A DNA stretch of 64,000 nucleotides from Sanderia malayensis (Eukaryota > Cnidaria > Scyphozoa > Semaeostomeae > Pelagiidae). The translations under genes and the position numbers were made by a program. The stretch lies in assembly GCA_013076295.1 (NCBI GenBank), contig RQOL01000834.1:1-64000 (forward strand). The letters are read 5' to 3'. The notes beneath the pieces were generated by a model. It searched no databases. It worked only from the letters and a program-made list of their open reading frames with translations, and was not told the DNA's origin. The stretch's first letter is position 1. Each line of letters begins with the position of its first letter. Below, piece after piece: positions 22,920 through 33,054 of this stretch.

Positions 22920-23240
22920 TGTTAATTCAACAATGATTCAACATAATATCAACGAAATATTTCAACAATATTGCAGAATTACAGTAAATAAAAAATTCAG
23001 CACACTTTCACATTATGGCATTGATCAAATTAACAAATGAAAGAAATACATAAAAACACAACAAACTCACAAAACTTTACATTACTGGTGTTGTTAACTC
23101 AACGTTGATTCAACATAATATCAAGAAAAAAATCAACGTTGCTTTTGGGTTGAGATATCCACGTTGATAAATCGTTGAAGAAACGTTGATCAACGTTGTA
23201 ACCATATTTCAATGTCATATCAACGTTGAATCAACATCGC
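22920..23240. repeat. Right subterminal AACGTTG array of EnSpm
   Basis: AACGTTGA and AACATTG/CAACAAT variants recur, densest at 23100-23240, ending in the terminal TTGCCCACTGGG. It mirrors the left array at 15530-15705. Confidence 0.8.
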
Positions 23241-23419
23241 ATTGCCCACTGGGTTGCTTGTTTTTGTTGTTGTTACGATTTTTTGGATTTTTTTTCAAGT
23301 AAAGGCATTGATTAAAAATATATTCTTATCATTGTCATCATCATCATTTTGATCCATGGATACAATAATAGTATGATAGTGTCATTTTTTCAATAATTTT
23401 AACATTGAGTGTATCGAAA

Positions 23420-23640
23420 TAATTTTTATTTTCCATTTAATAGAACACACCTTCAAATCTTCGGTGCTCTTCAACTGCACGTTGAAATAATCCCAAGACT
23501 GCCACAACCCTATTGTTAGGGCTGCACTGAAGATAAACAATTTTTCTGCTGTACCCATCTATTCCCCCCTGAATGACAAAGTGCCAGGGAATGAGTTTGT
23601 TGTGTCCATCAATATGCCTGCCAAAATATAAATTTACCTT
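23420..23640 (-). pseudogene. Integrase catalytic exon of element A
   Basis: Minus-strand reading gives HIDGHNKLI (first catalytic Asp) directly after a plausible acceptor TTTTGGCAG, then [17 protein letters not shown] and CSPNNR, the conserved beginning of the IS3EU-type integrase core. Element B has the equivalent WHIDGHHKLIR then [17 protein letters not shown], with an intron at the same place. The frame decays before the second catalytic Asp. The ISL2EU element is inserted ~70 bp upstream and EnSpm ~170 bp downstream. Confidence 0.65.
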
Positions 23641-24453
23641 CCTGAGTGTGGACCAAAAATATTCTTTAAAAACTTTAGATAGAACTACTCTGCAGGCTTC
23701 ATTTTAACACCCAATGAGACATTTTCACTTGTCACATGACCATTATGTAATCTCATTTCTGATTGGCTGATTTCACTTGGAGGGCAAGTTCGCGGGAAAA
23801 AACAAGTGGCATAGCAGTAAGGTTGTTGTTTACCATGGATGGCCAGCGAAAAATTCAAATATATAACAACTTTGTTGCATTGGGACTGTGTTATTTACAT
23901 CCAGAGATAGCGAAAACATTGGAAAATTTCACAATGTCTGAGATCATAAATTATTTTATCAACGTAATAGCCGCAGATGCAGAGGCCAGGAAGGACTTCA
24001 AATCACTTCGGGAATCTTCATATCAGTTGTTCAAAGCAGGCCACGTACAGGAACTGACGGTAAAAGTTGGGTACCACTGTATCATTATAGCAAGTAAATG
24101 CTTGCCCGAAATGAAGAAAGATGTTGTTTATGACCTCATGATGAGGCTTGAAGAAAAAACGGCCAAGATCCAGTTTTTAAAGTGTGGCTGCATTGCAGGA
24201 CAAGACCCACATGCCAGTTATAAACAGGTTGCTTCTCTTTGTTATGCCTTGGAGGAATTTGGTCACAAGTTTCTTGGGGGTGACAGAGGGGAAAAGTCCC
24301 GCACTGAACAACTGATAATGTGGAACCAGCCCAGAAACAGGAAACTTTCTCCTAAAAAATTTAGTGAGATAGATTTTGCTGTTGCAAGAAAAGAACCAAG
24401 GAAGAAAAATGTAAACTTTAAGGGACACAACTCTGATGACATTATATGCAATA

Positions 24454-25263
24454 TCTAATATATATATTCTACGGAGTCACGTGATGATGCACTTTCCCTG
24501 CCAAAAACAATAGATTCGATCGGAAACAATAGGTCAAACGCCTCAAAACAATGGGTCGAAACGGCGAACGAGGTATCCATAAAGGCTTTTTTTCTGGCCC
24601 TTAATATGCCCTATTTTTAACTGAGCTGTTCCTTGCCAGCTGAACCAGAAAGTTATCTATATGAGAGCTCACAGTTTCGACTAAAAGGTTGGGAAATTCT
24701 TTGTTTTTGTTCGCCTAATTGGCTATCACGAAAAAACGACGGTTTACGCTGGCGAAACTTCCAAATTCGCGTCGCGAACTCCAATTTCGAACAAAGTGTT
24801 CGCTGTTCACGTGACACGTTTCGCCTTTTGCTGCAATTTGCTTGGCTCTTTTCCGACTTCACGAGAACAGTTGCGATGCTTAGGCCTAATGTAAACAAGC
24901 CCAAAATTTTATCAGGGATTATCAGGCGAGCGGAGCGAGCCAAGCTGTGTAAGAGGAGTAGGCAGAGGCATGAGCGTTAGCGAATGCACGCACGAAGTGC
25001 CCCCTATCAGTCAATGTTTCTGGATAATGAATAGACAGGCGAGCTAACCCATTGTACGTGAGGCTGAAAGGGGCATGAGCGTTAGAGAATGCAGCGCACA
25101 AAGTGCGCCGACCACAGGCGAGCGCAGCGAGCTATCCCATTGTAAGTGGGGTCGAAAGGGGCATGAGCATGAGCGAATGCAGCGCACGAAGTGCGCCGAC
25201 CACATTAAGTTTTTTCACTTGCCCCCCTCCAGGAAGCGAGCGAATGCGAGCGCCCCCGGCTAG
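24454..25263 (+). mobile_element. Non-autonomous Helitron, copy 3, inside the YqaJ gene
   Basis: It starts TCTAATATATATATTC after A (24453) and ends CGCCCCCGGCTAG before T (25264). Subtracting it joins A to T and restores the host codon and reading frame exactly, which proves both ends. It contains satellite array A (24925-25205) between the Helitron body and the 3' hairpin, as in copy 1. Confidence 0.95.
24925..25205 (+). repeat. Satellite array A inside Helitron copy 3, ~2.5 units
   Basis: Units with GCGAGC..AGCGAGCTA.CCCATTG, GGGGC/GAAAGGGGCATGAGC and GCGCACGAAGTGCGC. Same orientation and same relative position (between body and 3' hairpin) as in copy 1. Confidence 0.85.
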
Positions 25264-25781
25264 TCACTAAATATGATCTAACTGCTGCACAGAATTTAAA
25301 GGATTCCCTGGAAAGGTATCAAAAAACTGTAAAACACAGTATTGCTCTTCTAACTGTTTTTGAATGATGAGCATCCTTTGTCATATAGTATTCCTTCTGA
25401 CAGTGGCTCTTCTGATCACTGTGAAAAAACGGCAGCAGAGGCATCACCGTTGGAAAACAGCTTAAGTGAGAGTAACCTTTCTACAGTACGAAAATGGGTG
25501 CTTCACAAGGAGAACTTGAATGTTTCAGAAAGAGAGAGAATGGGAATATTTGAACAAACAAAATCCCAATCTTCTTGCCCTTTATGGTTCAGAGTCAGGA
25601 AAGATAGGATCACTGGATCAATCTGTTGTTGCCACTGAAAATGACATTTTTATAGAAAGAATTACCCCAAGCAAAGAATTTATAAACAACAATGTAGAAA
25701 AACTGGAACTTTTTTTGATTCATTTGTTCTTTCAAGAATCAGCTAGCTATATGTCATGTCAACAAGTTAGAGGCCACAAAT

Positions 25782-27199
25782 TTATGTTATTAAAACATCT
25801 TGGAAATTTGCTAACATGCAACAAATAAAGAATATTTCATTAAAATAAGGCAAAATGTTTGTTTTGTTAATTTCATCTGTTATTTTGTATTCTTTGACTC
25901 GGCCAATTGCCCTTTCCACATGGATTCTTGTGTTTGCTATTCTTCTGCTTTTTGCAACCTCAAAAGGGTCTAACTGCTCTCCTTTACTGGGAAATGCAGG
26001 TGTATTTCATTTTATTCCTCTTATCTTGGTTTCATCATGGATTGTGAATCCTCTGTCTGCCATTAGAAGGTCAGATTCTTGAAGTTTATCCAGAATACAG
26101 CTCCTTTTTGTAATTTCTTTATCACTTATGCTCCCTCCATACACCTCAGATACAAAGCTTATTGCACCGGAAGGTGGTATACCAATTAAGACTTTGGCAG
26201 TGTTATTATTCTTATAACTTGAAAATCTCAATTGCTATGCAATTGGGTTCTGAAGTGTCAGAATCCGCATCTCTGTGCAATCTATTATGACACACAAATC
26301 AGGAACTTTCCTGGCAATGCTACAAGGCATTGTGTTCAAAATCTTTTCTTTGGAGGGCCAGATATTGAGAAGATGAAATCTTCTGTACATTACAGGAATC
26401 CATTTTGAAAATATTCTGCTAATTGTTGTCAAAGAGGCACAATAAACATAGGCAAGATGTTGCTCTGTCAGCCCCAAACGCAGTCGCATCAAAACAATGC
26501 GGAATTGTTGCTGAAGAGAAAACTCAGCCCTATCATTTCCATACAGTTGGTGATCAGTAACATAATCAAAACAAATTTGAAATAAAATAACATCCTTAAA
26601 ACCAGTAAAAAATTTGAGTTTCTGTTTATCTTTTGTTATATTGTCAACTGTCAGCTCTTTATCCTGGCTCTTTATCTCCAATCTAAGAGATGCAATGTAA
26701 TGCACATTTTGACTGCTATATTTGGCACTTTCATTTATTTCCTTTTCGATATCAGTAACCTGTAATGCGTTTTTTGTTCACAAAAAGTTGCTAATATTGT
26801 GAGAGGATCTTGGGTGTTTTGGTGACATTGCTCTGCACATACATCAGCAAGGGTTAAGAGTGCATCAATATTATTCTGCTTCTCTTGTGGCTGCTGCTCT
26901 TCCAAAATCAGCACTGCATCTGCCAATATATTCAGGGCACCTATTTTCTCGTCAGTAGATCTTCTTGCGGGTGCATTTAAATTGGGAAGTACAACTTTTC
27001 CTGTTTTCCTCATCCCTCGACCTTGGAAATGCTTGTTGCAGATTCGTGTGTTTCTGTTGATTGGAATATTCCTCACATCCAGTCGTAAAAAATCAATCCA
27101 ACACTTTAATAACTTCTTGCGGCTTAAGAGGAGACGATGAAAACTTACATTGGAGCCACGTTTGGCCCTTGCCCTGCAAATAGAGCATGTAACTACCAT
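25782..27199 (-). pseudogene. ISL2EU transposase (THAP plus DDE_Tnp_4)
   Basis: The ATG at 27199 starts a THAP zinc finger: CSICRARAKRG, VSFHR, a CWIDFLRLD segment and ICNKHF (C-x2-C...C-x2-H). A frameshift in a T6 run (A6 on the coding strand) near 26770 leads into a coiled region and an HTH_Tnp_4-type helix-turn-helix (LGLTEQHLAYVY, TTISRIFSKWIPV). The DDE domain has IIDCTEMRI (first Asp), MADRGF (second Asp) and HVERAIGRVK (Glu), all three retained. In-frame stops interrupt at 26234 (TAG) and about 26006 (TGA). The end is placed at TAA 25784-25782. About 472 codons, a normal size for the family. Confidence 0.8.
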
Positions 27200-27339
27200 T
27201 TTTATCAAGAACGCTTCACAGAAAGAAAGTTTACCTTATTAGGCCATTTGTTTCTTCCCGCGAATTTGCCCTCCAGGTGAAATCAGCCAATCAGAAATAA
27301 GATTACATAATGGTCATGTGACAAGTGAAAGTCTCATTG

Positions 27340-27654
27340 AAATTATGTGACCTTAGAGAACTTTTAGTATTGTTCCACATCATGCAGGGAAAGCATGAGT
27401 TCTCATGGTGGAAATAATGATACAAAAATCGAAGGATGAAGAGATTTGTCAAGTGATTTGAATTGGGTGTTAACATATGGTAGATGGTAAATCTATAGGT
27501 ATGATGTTTTGCACCACCTCAAATTTACAATTTTCATCAATGTTAATTATCTTGGTTTTAATGATGTAAAAGGTTTGCATTACCTACCACAATACAATGG
27601 AAAAAGCAACATTGTAAACTCATTGTATGACCGAAGCATTCCTTTGTAAGGTCC
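27340..27654. other. Element A debris, no gene seen
   Basis: AT-rich and closed in all frames. It lies between the right end of ISL2EU and the first MITE and, by position, should be intron or inter-exon sequence of the shattered integrase of element A. Confidence 0.35.
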
Positions 27655-27910
27655 ACAATCTGCGACAAAATACCCTGGGACACATCAGTTAAATCACAGT
27701 GATTATGATAACTAGTCATTTTTCGATAGTTTATAGGCTGAAGCCCCCTCTCCCCCCAATTCAATGTTGGTTTCTGAGTAAGTCCAGGCACTGGCGCAAT
27801 GAAAATCGCAAAATGTAAAGTGCCAACATTGTTATGGGGGGAGGGGGTGACAATTTATCATGGATAACAGTATGTTGAAAATGTGTCCCAGCAATTTTGT
27901 CCAGGATTGT
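27655..27910. mobile_element. ~256-bp MITE, copy 1
   Basis: It starts ACAATCTGCGACAAAATACC and ends with the near reverse complement (CAATTTTGTCCAGGATTGT), giving ~30-bp terminal inverted repeats that include CTGGGACACAT. A close copy in the same orientation is at 29664-29918. No coding capacity; the class is undetermined. Confidence 0.65.
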
Positions 27911-28393
27911 CTTTGGTTCCATAAATCTTGTACTTGTCCGTATGGTCTATGAATTTGCAAAGTTTAAATTGATTTTTTTCTTAAAGGTACATAGTTTCCA
28001 TACAATGTGTTTCATAACATCATACTTTAGCTTATGAATGACTCAAAAATAATGTTTGATTGAGTATTGCATATAGTCATATACTTTCTTTGCTTGAAAT
28101 TGACATGTTCAGTACGGTTAATGATATATGGGAATGTGTACAAAGTCTGATATCCATCCAAAGTTTGCCAAGTACTCTACATATATTCTGTACATAGCTA
28201 ACCTTAATGGTTTTGAAGATTTTTTCTTTGATTTCAGTGGAGAACACAGAGAACAGATACAATAAACGACCACCGAGTAAGATAATTCAAGAGACAGAGT
28301 GAAATTGTAAGATCGAACACGCATAGGGTTACCGTCAGCTTAAGTTTGGTAGGCAAGTCGTTGCAAAGAAAGCACAATTTTTTATATGTCTAC
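27911..28393. other. 3' flank of the mariner-like gene, no gene seen
   Basis: AT-rich, with only short frames. It separates MITE copy 1 from the end of the mariner-like transposase. I looked for a terminal inverted repeat matching the sequence beyond 29478 and did not find one. Confidence 0.35.
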
Positions 28394-29478
28394 TTAATAT
28401 TTCAATCTTTCACCCTTGCATTCAATGATTTTTTGCATTCTTATGTGAATAGATTCGATGGTTTTCTTTATTACTGGAATAGGTATAGCGTTCATTGTTC
28501 GTATTATCCGGTCGTGAAATTCACTCATACTTTCAACCGAAATATCGTGCTTAATCCCATCTTCGTGCATTTTTTTTTCACTGATGCAAATATGTTTTTG
28601 ATGGGGTTCATGTCAGGGCTTCTCGGTGGAATTCCAAACAAATCAGAGTTCATCCTTTCCATTGTGTTTCTTGCCATTTTGCTGTTTTGAGAGGGGTTGC
28701 CATCCTGCACCCACACTCTTGTGCCTTTTGCTGCTCGGTCAACCATTGTATTAAAGGTTCTTGTCAGAAAATCTACAAAGTAGGCGCCATCCATTTTCTC
28801 GTACCGCTCGTGCATGACTATTCCTTTATCATGTGATATTGTAAACACTAGCTTAACGTATTTTCCTCCTGTTCCACTTGCACTTCCTTTAGCTGTACAA
28901 CCTTGCGCTACACCTTCTTTTCTCTTTCGCCAAACTCTTCCAGTGGGAGCCAAAGCTTGATCCTTCGGATTTCTTTTATACACAAATCCAACTCCATCTA
29001 GGTAAAATGCCACCTGCTGGGTCCAAAAATTTTCGTCAAACTCCCGTAGCACGCGATTTGCAAATTTAATTATTTTGATCTTGTCTTTTTCACTTAGAAG
29101 TCCTTTTTTGTGGGCTTGCAGATAGTGGTAGCCATGTTTATTCAAAAATCTTGAAACTGTTCTTGGAGACAGGTCTTCCACTCCTGCTCTGGACATAAGA
29201 CGTCTCACAGTCCAGTTAGGATCTTGGTTTCTTAAAGTTTTCACTAGTCGTATCAATCTTCGTTGAGCCCTTTTGGAAAGCTTTGTTGGTCGGCCAGGCG
29301 AGATCCTCCTCTTTTTTCCACTCTTTACGTTGCTACGCTCTACCGTCTTCTCTTGCCATATCCTATAAATTTGGGTCCTGGAAACGTCAGTTTCCTTGAT
29401 CATCTGTTTCACATTTGAATATGGCTTATGTTTAATGTAAGCTTTAATATCAGGAGCAACAGGTATTGTTCGACCCAT
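28394..29478 (-). pseudogene. Tc1/mariner-family transposase, catalytically altered and frameshifted
   Basis: The ATG at 29478 starts a paired-domain-like region with two helix-turn-helix motifs (NVKQMIKETDVSRTQIYRIW; WTVRRLMSRAGVEDLSPRTV) and a basic GRP linker. The DDE domain has YLDGVGF (first Asp) and VWVQDGNPSQNS (second Asp). At the third position it reads NPIKNIF, with Lys where the family has Glu/Asp (near 28590). An A9 run (T9 at 28570-28578 on the plus strand) shifts the frame. Past it the frame continues to a TAA at 28396-28394, giving about 362 codons, a normal length. It lies between two direct MITE copies. Confidence 0.8.
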
Positions 29479-29663
29479 TTTTCAAAACCGTGTCTCGATA
29501 GTAGAAATAATCCTGCATTTATTATGTACATTATTGCGTCCCATTATACGTCATAATTCAATATGATTAAATTGCTTCGAAAGTATAGCCTCCATTTCAT
29601 AGTGAGGTCTTATCCCTTGATTTAACACACATAATATTGTTTAGCACTATATACTGGCTTTAG

Positions 29664-29918
29664 ACAATCTGCGACAAAATACGCTGGGACACATCAGTTA
29701 AATCACAGTGATTATGATAACTAGTCATTTTTCGATAGTGTATAGGTGGAAGCCCCCCTTCCCCCCAATTCAATGTTGGTTTCTGAGTATGTCCAGGCAC
29801 TGGGGCAATGAAAATCACAAAATGGAAAATCCCAACATTGTTATGGGGGGAGGGGGTGACAATTTATCATGGATAACAGTATTTTAAGAAAGTGCCCCAG
29901 CAGTTTTGTCCAGGATTG
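29664..29918. mobile_element. ~255-bp MITE, copy 2
   Basis: Direct copy of 27655-27910, ~93% identical by eye, with the same ACAATCTGCGACAAAATAC start and GTCCAGGATTG end. Its right end abuts an integrase fragment of element A. Confidence 0.65.
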
Positions 29919-30013
29919 CCGTTGATTGGGTCAATCTCCATTATTGCATCCCAAACTCTATGTCTCTGTACAAAAGACTCCTCTTGCCCTCAGTGACCCT
30001 ATCACTAATGTTT
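29919..30013 (-). pseudogene. Integrase linker fragment of element A
   Basis: Minus-strand reading gives SFVQRHRVWDAIMEIDPIN, the conserved linker before the IS3EU-type catalytic core (element B has RVQERKLRSAVK then VDPEG at the same place). The fragment continues, after removal of element B, into LCEAVQLVLNALPDVPETL at 39583-39660. A one-base frameshift separates the two parts. Confidence 0.6.
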
Positions 30014-30019
30014 CTGGAA

Positions 30020-30235
30020 TATGAAGCGGTAACCGTGACAAAAATGATTTTTTGACGCGGTAATGACTTTTGCTGCGGTAATGACTTTACACAGTAATGA
30101 CTGTTGCTGCTGTAATGACTTTTGCTGCGGTAATGACTTGTTACATGGCTTTTTACACGGTAATGACTTTTAGTTCGTCGTGACCATGTGTGCAGTCGTG
30201 ACTCCTGCAGCCGTGGAATGCGCGCGTTGAATGCG
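30020..30235 (+). repeat. Left terminal inverted repeat of element B
   Basis: It shares ~215 bp with the reverse complement of 39345-39576. It is composed largely of repeats of GCGGTAATGACTTTT and ends in GTGGAATGCGCGCGTTGAATGCGC. The internal motif recurs 6-7 times per arm, a plausible set of transposase-binding sites (inference). Confidence 0.9.
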
Positions 30236-30730
30236 CACTAGAGTAAACTGAATTGTAGATTCGAATAAACCACTGGAATAAACACAGTACAAACACGAAG
30301 TCTGAAAGTCGAAGTTTGGAAAGTCGAAGTCAATTGGATATGGCGGTAATGTGATGTTTCATTAATATGTTTGTAATGATTAAGGGTGTGGGAAATGAGG
30401 TTTAAATCTTCTTGTTTGATTGTTATTGTCCTGTTTGTTGGTTGGGCCTAAAGGCCTAACTTAACTTGAGCATAGGCCATAGGTAGGCCTAGCTTTTTTT
30501 TTGCCTAGCTAGGCCAGTTGTTCTATGTATATGTAGCTACCCCCAGTAGCAGCAGGCCTTCCACAAACTGTTTGAAATAAATCAACAAATTTCGTGCTCT
30601 TTTTTTATGTAGACTACAAAATAAATCAACACTTTTGTTATATAGACTACACACAAGCTAGGCCAGGTGGTAATACACACTTTTGTGTAAGAATATCAAT
30701 GTTGGTTTTAATTTAATCTTTCTTATTTAA

Positions 30731-32805
30731 CATTCTTATTTAACTCCCGAAGAGACTATTCAAATTCGCATCAAAGGAATCATTTCAACATTGATAAAGA
30801 GACTTGAACAACCTTTTCTGAACAGGAATGATGTTGACTCTATTTGCTATCAACTGAACAACCTCAATGAAATTTGCCTCAAAGCTAATGAGCTATATGA
30901 CATTGATCCAGTAGTAATTGATCTTATAACAAAAGCCAAGGACTACATTGTGAAGGAAAACAACAATTGTGGTTACAGTTCTCCCTTGATTGTTACTGGA
31001 AGCAAGGGGCATCCTCCCTTTAACATTTCCAAGGATCAATTGGAATTGTATTTTTCACATGGATTTTCTACTGAGAAAATTGGTGAAATGATTGGTGTTA
31101 GCAGCAGGACTATAAAACGAAGGATGAAAGAATATGGTTTAGAAATAGGACAGTTGTATAATGACTTAACAAGTCAAGCTTTGGACAATCTGATTCTCCT
31201 GAAAATGAAAGAGTTTCCTAATTGTGGGTACAGAAGGATGAATGGTTTACTGTTAGCAGATGGTGTAAGAGTACAGGAAAGGAAATTACGCTCAGCTGTG
31301 AAATGAGTTGATCCAGAAGGAGTTCTCCTGAGAACAATCCAACTGCAGTTAATACATCGAAGGAAATACCAAGTCCATGGTCCTCTATCCCTTTGGCATA
31401 TAGATGGCCATCACAAACTCATAAGGTTAGGCTATTGAAAGACAAGATTTTAAATTCATTTTCACTTTATACTTTGAATTTAAAAAGTCATTGAATATAA
31501 AAACTGGCTAACCAAAGCAACAATTAAAATTTTTGTGAAATTGTTCCTTCCTGCGCTTGGATTTTGAAGTTTAATTTACTACATTAGAATGTGTTTTAGT
31601 TGATTATGTTATTCTTTGCCAAGGTAAGCAATTCCCTATAAGTTATTTTCTGAATTGTTTGTTTAGATGGCGATTTGTCATTCATGGCTGCATAGATGGA
31701 TATACACGAAAGATAATGTTCCTTGAATGCAATAACAACAACAAGGCTTCAACAGTTTTAGATGCATTCAAAACTGCAGTTGAAAATCATGGCCTCCCAT
31801 CTAGAGTAAGAGCTGACCGTGGGTGTGAAAATGTAGAAGTAGCAAGATATATGCAAATGGAACGGGGTACTGACAGGGGAAGTTTCATTGCTGGTAAAAG
31901 CACCCTCAACCAACGCATTGAAAGGCTTTGGGTCGATGTTTACCTTGGCGTTGTATATATCTATTACTGCACCTTCAGTTACCTCGAGAAATTTCCAGAA
32001 AAATTTCTTGATTTTGATAGTGAAATTGATATGTGTTGTCTTCGGTACACATATTGTGAAAGAATAAATCGGCACCTAACAACATTTGTAGAAGGTTGGG
32101 ACAGACATAAAATCAGCTCTGCCAATAGCATGTCACCCAATCGGCTCTGGATCTATGGCCTGCATAATATTGTAAATTCTGGAATGCTAGTTGCAGAGGA
32201 AATTTGGGAACCAAGATCTGATGTGAGTAAATAATAAAGCAACAGTTGATGCAATTTTAGTTACAGTTAGATTAGAGGATTAGTTGCAGAGCAGGGTTTT
32301 ATGGGCTGCCCCTTACTTTATTATTATTTATTAAAAAATTGAAGACATATATTTAGTGTTTTGGCTGAAATGAAGCAACTTTCTTCCTCACAAGTGCCCA
32401 AAATTAAGAGCCTTAGCTTCAAAGCAGATGGTTCTTATATGTGGATTTCTGGTGTAGTGCTTCTTGCTGGCTTACAGAAAACCATCTAGCAAGAAAAGAA
32501 TACAAAATCAAAAATTTATAAATGATTCAGGTAGATTAAAAAGCAATAAGCTGTACAACTGTTAATTATTTCTGCAGGATGAATCAATTTCCTATGGAAT
32601 AGACCACGAAGGTCCAACAGTGGAAAACACAGAAGGAAATGAAGTGGCTGTTCCTGCCACAATTTGCCCATTGGATCATAATCAACTGGCCACTCTCAGT
32701 GCTAAAATAAATCCATTGGAAGAAAGCGAAAACTTTGGCATTGAAATATATTCAAAAACAAAAACTATAGTGGAAGAGCTTTTGTTTGAAAATAACATTT
32801 TGTAA
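30731..32805 (+). pseudogene. IS3EU-type integrase of element B, three recognised exons, one premature stop
   Basis: The frame opens after a stop at 30728-30730; the true start or 5' exon is not fixed. Exon A ends at 31425 (ATAAG/GTTAGG), exon B is 31667-32222 and exon C 32578-32805; phases match throughout. Exon A has an N-terminal helical region, a helix-turn-helix (STEKIGEMIGVSSRTIKRRM) and WHIDGHHKL (first catalytic Asp). Exon B has [25 protein letters not shown] (second Asp) and [11 protein letters not shown] (Glu). A TGA at 31304-31306 (CGA in relatives, by inference) is the only break seen. It would cut and join the element's DNA ends. Confidence 0.75.
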
Positions 32806-33054
32806 CTTAATGGAAACTGTTGTCCGGGGGCCACTTGACAACTTAAAGTGCAAGGAAGTGCCCTGGATATATTATTATTGATACCCAATCCTGGAATTGT
32901 CAGTTGTCGGTTGTCAGTAGATACCCAACCCTGGAATTACAATTTCAAAGAATTTCAGTTACTTCCTGTCTACTCTTTGGTGCCTAACTAATTTTTCCAA
33001 AATTTTGCAGCCAGGACATTAATCTTATTCTTATTCCAACCCCCTGGCTATTAA

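Larger units (their letters stand above)
15517..23253 (-). mobile_element. EnSpm/CACTA DNA transposon (7.7 kb)
   Basis: The ends are CCCAGTGGGCAA at 15517 and its exact reverse complement TTGCCCACTGGG ending at 23253. Inside each end lies a cluster of AACGTTG/CAACGTT motifs, the usual subterminal repeats of CACTA elements. It carries two minus-strand genes, a TNP2-type transposase and a DUF4806 protein. The flanks share only TT, so the target duplication is at most 2-3 bp and uncertain. It is inserted just beyond the HECT remnant of element A. Confidence 0.85.
23835..25826 (+). pseudogene. ISL2EU second protein (SWIM-like plus YqaJ nuclease remnant), split by Helitron copy 3
   Basis: The ATG at 23835 (TACCATGGATGG) opens a frame with HLGxxE-like N-terminal helices and a CGCIAGQDPHASYKQVASLC segment resembling a SWIM zinc finger (C-x-C-xn-C/H). 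The frame is cut at codon AT|C by Helitron copy 3 (24454-25263) and resumes in phase at 25264 (TKYDLTAAQNL). A T-run frameshift at about 25355 follows. SQSSCPLWFRVRKDRITGS is the start of a YqaJ exonuclease domain, but the catalytic core is missing and the text jumps to a C-terminal IERITPSKEFINNNVEKLELF. In ISL2EU elements this nuclease is thought to assist transposition. Confidence 0.65.
23712..27339. mobile_element. ISL2EU DNA transposon with a nested Helitron
   Basis: Terminal inverted repeats of ~100 bp begin CAATGAGAC (23712) and end GTCTCATTG (27339), and share TTTCACTTGTCACATGACC, TGATTGGCTGATTTCAC and GGAGGGCAA.TTCGCGGGAA. The element encodes a THAP/DDE_Tnp_4 transposase (-) and a SWIM/YqaJ-like protein (+), the two-gene layout described for ISL2EU. 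Both genes are broken. Helitron copy 3 sits in the second gene. It lies inside element A. Confidence 0.8.

Noticed and set aside
23763..23834. Earlier non-ATG start of the ISL2EU YqaJ gene at 23763
   Set aside because: That start would be TTG and lies inside the terminal inverted repeat; the ATG at 23835 is a normal eukaryotic start.
27655..29918. The two 255-bp direct repeats as LTRs of a retrotransposon
   Set aside because: They have inverted, not TG...CA, ends, and the enclosed gene is a mariner-type transposase, with no gag or pol.
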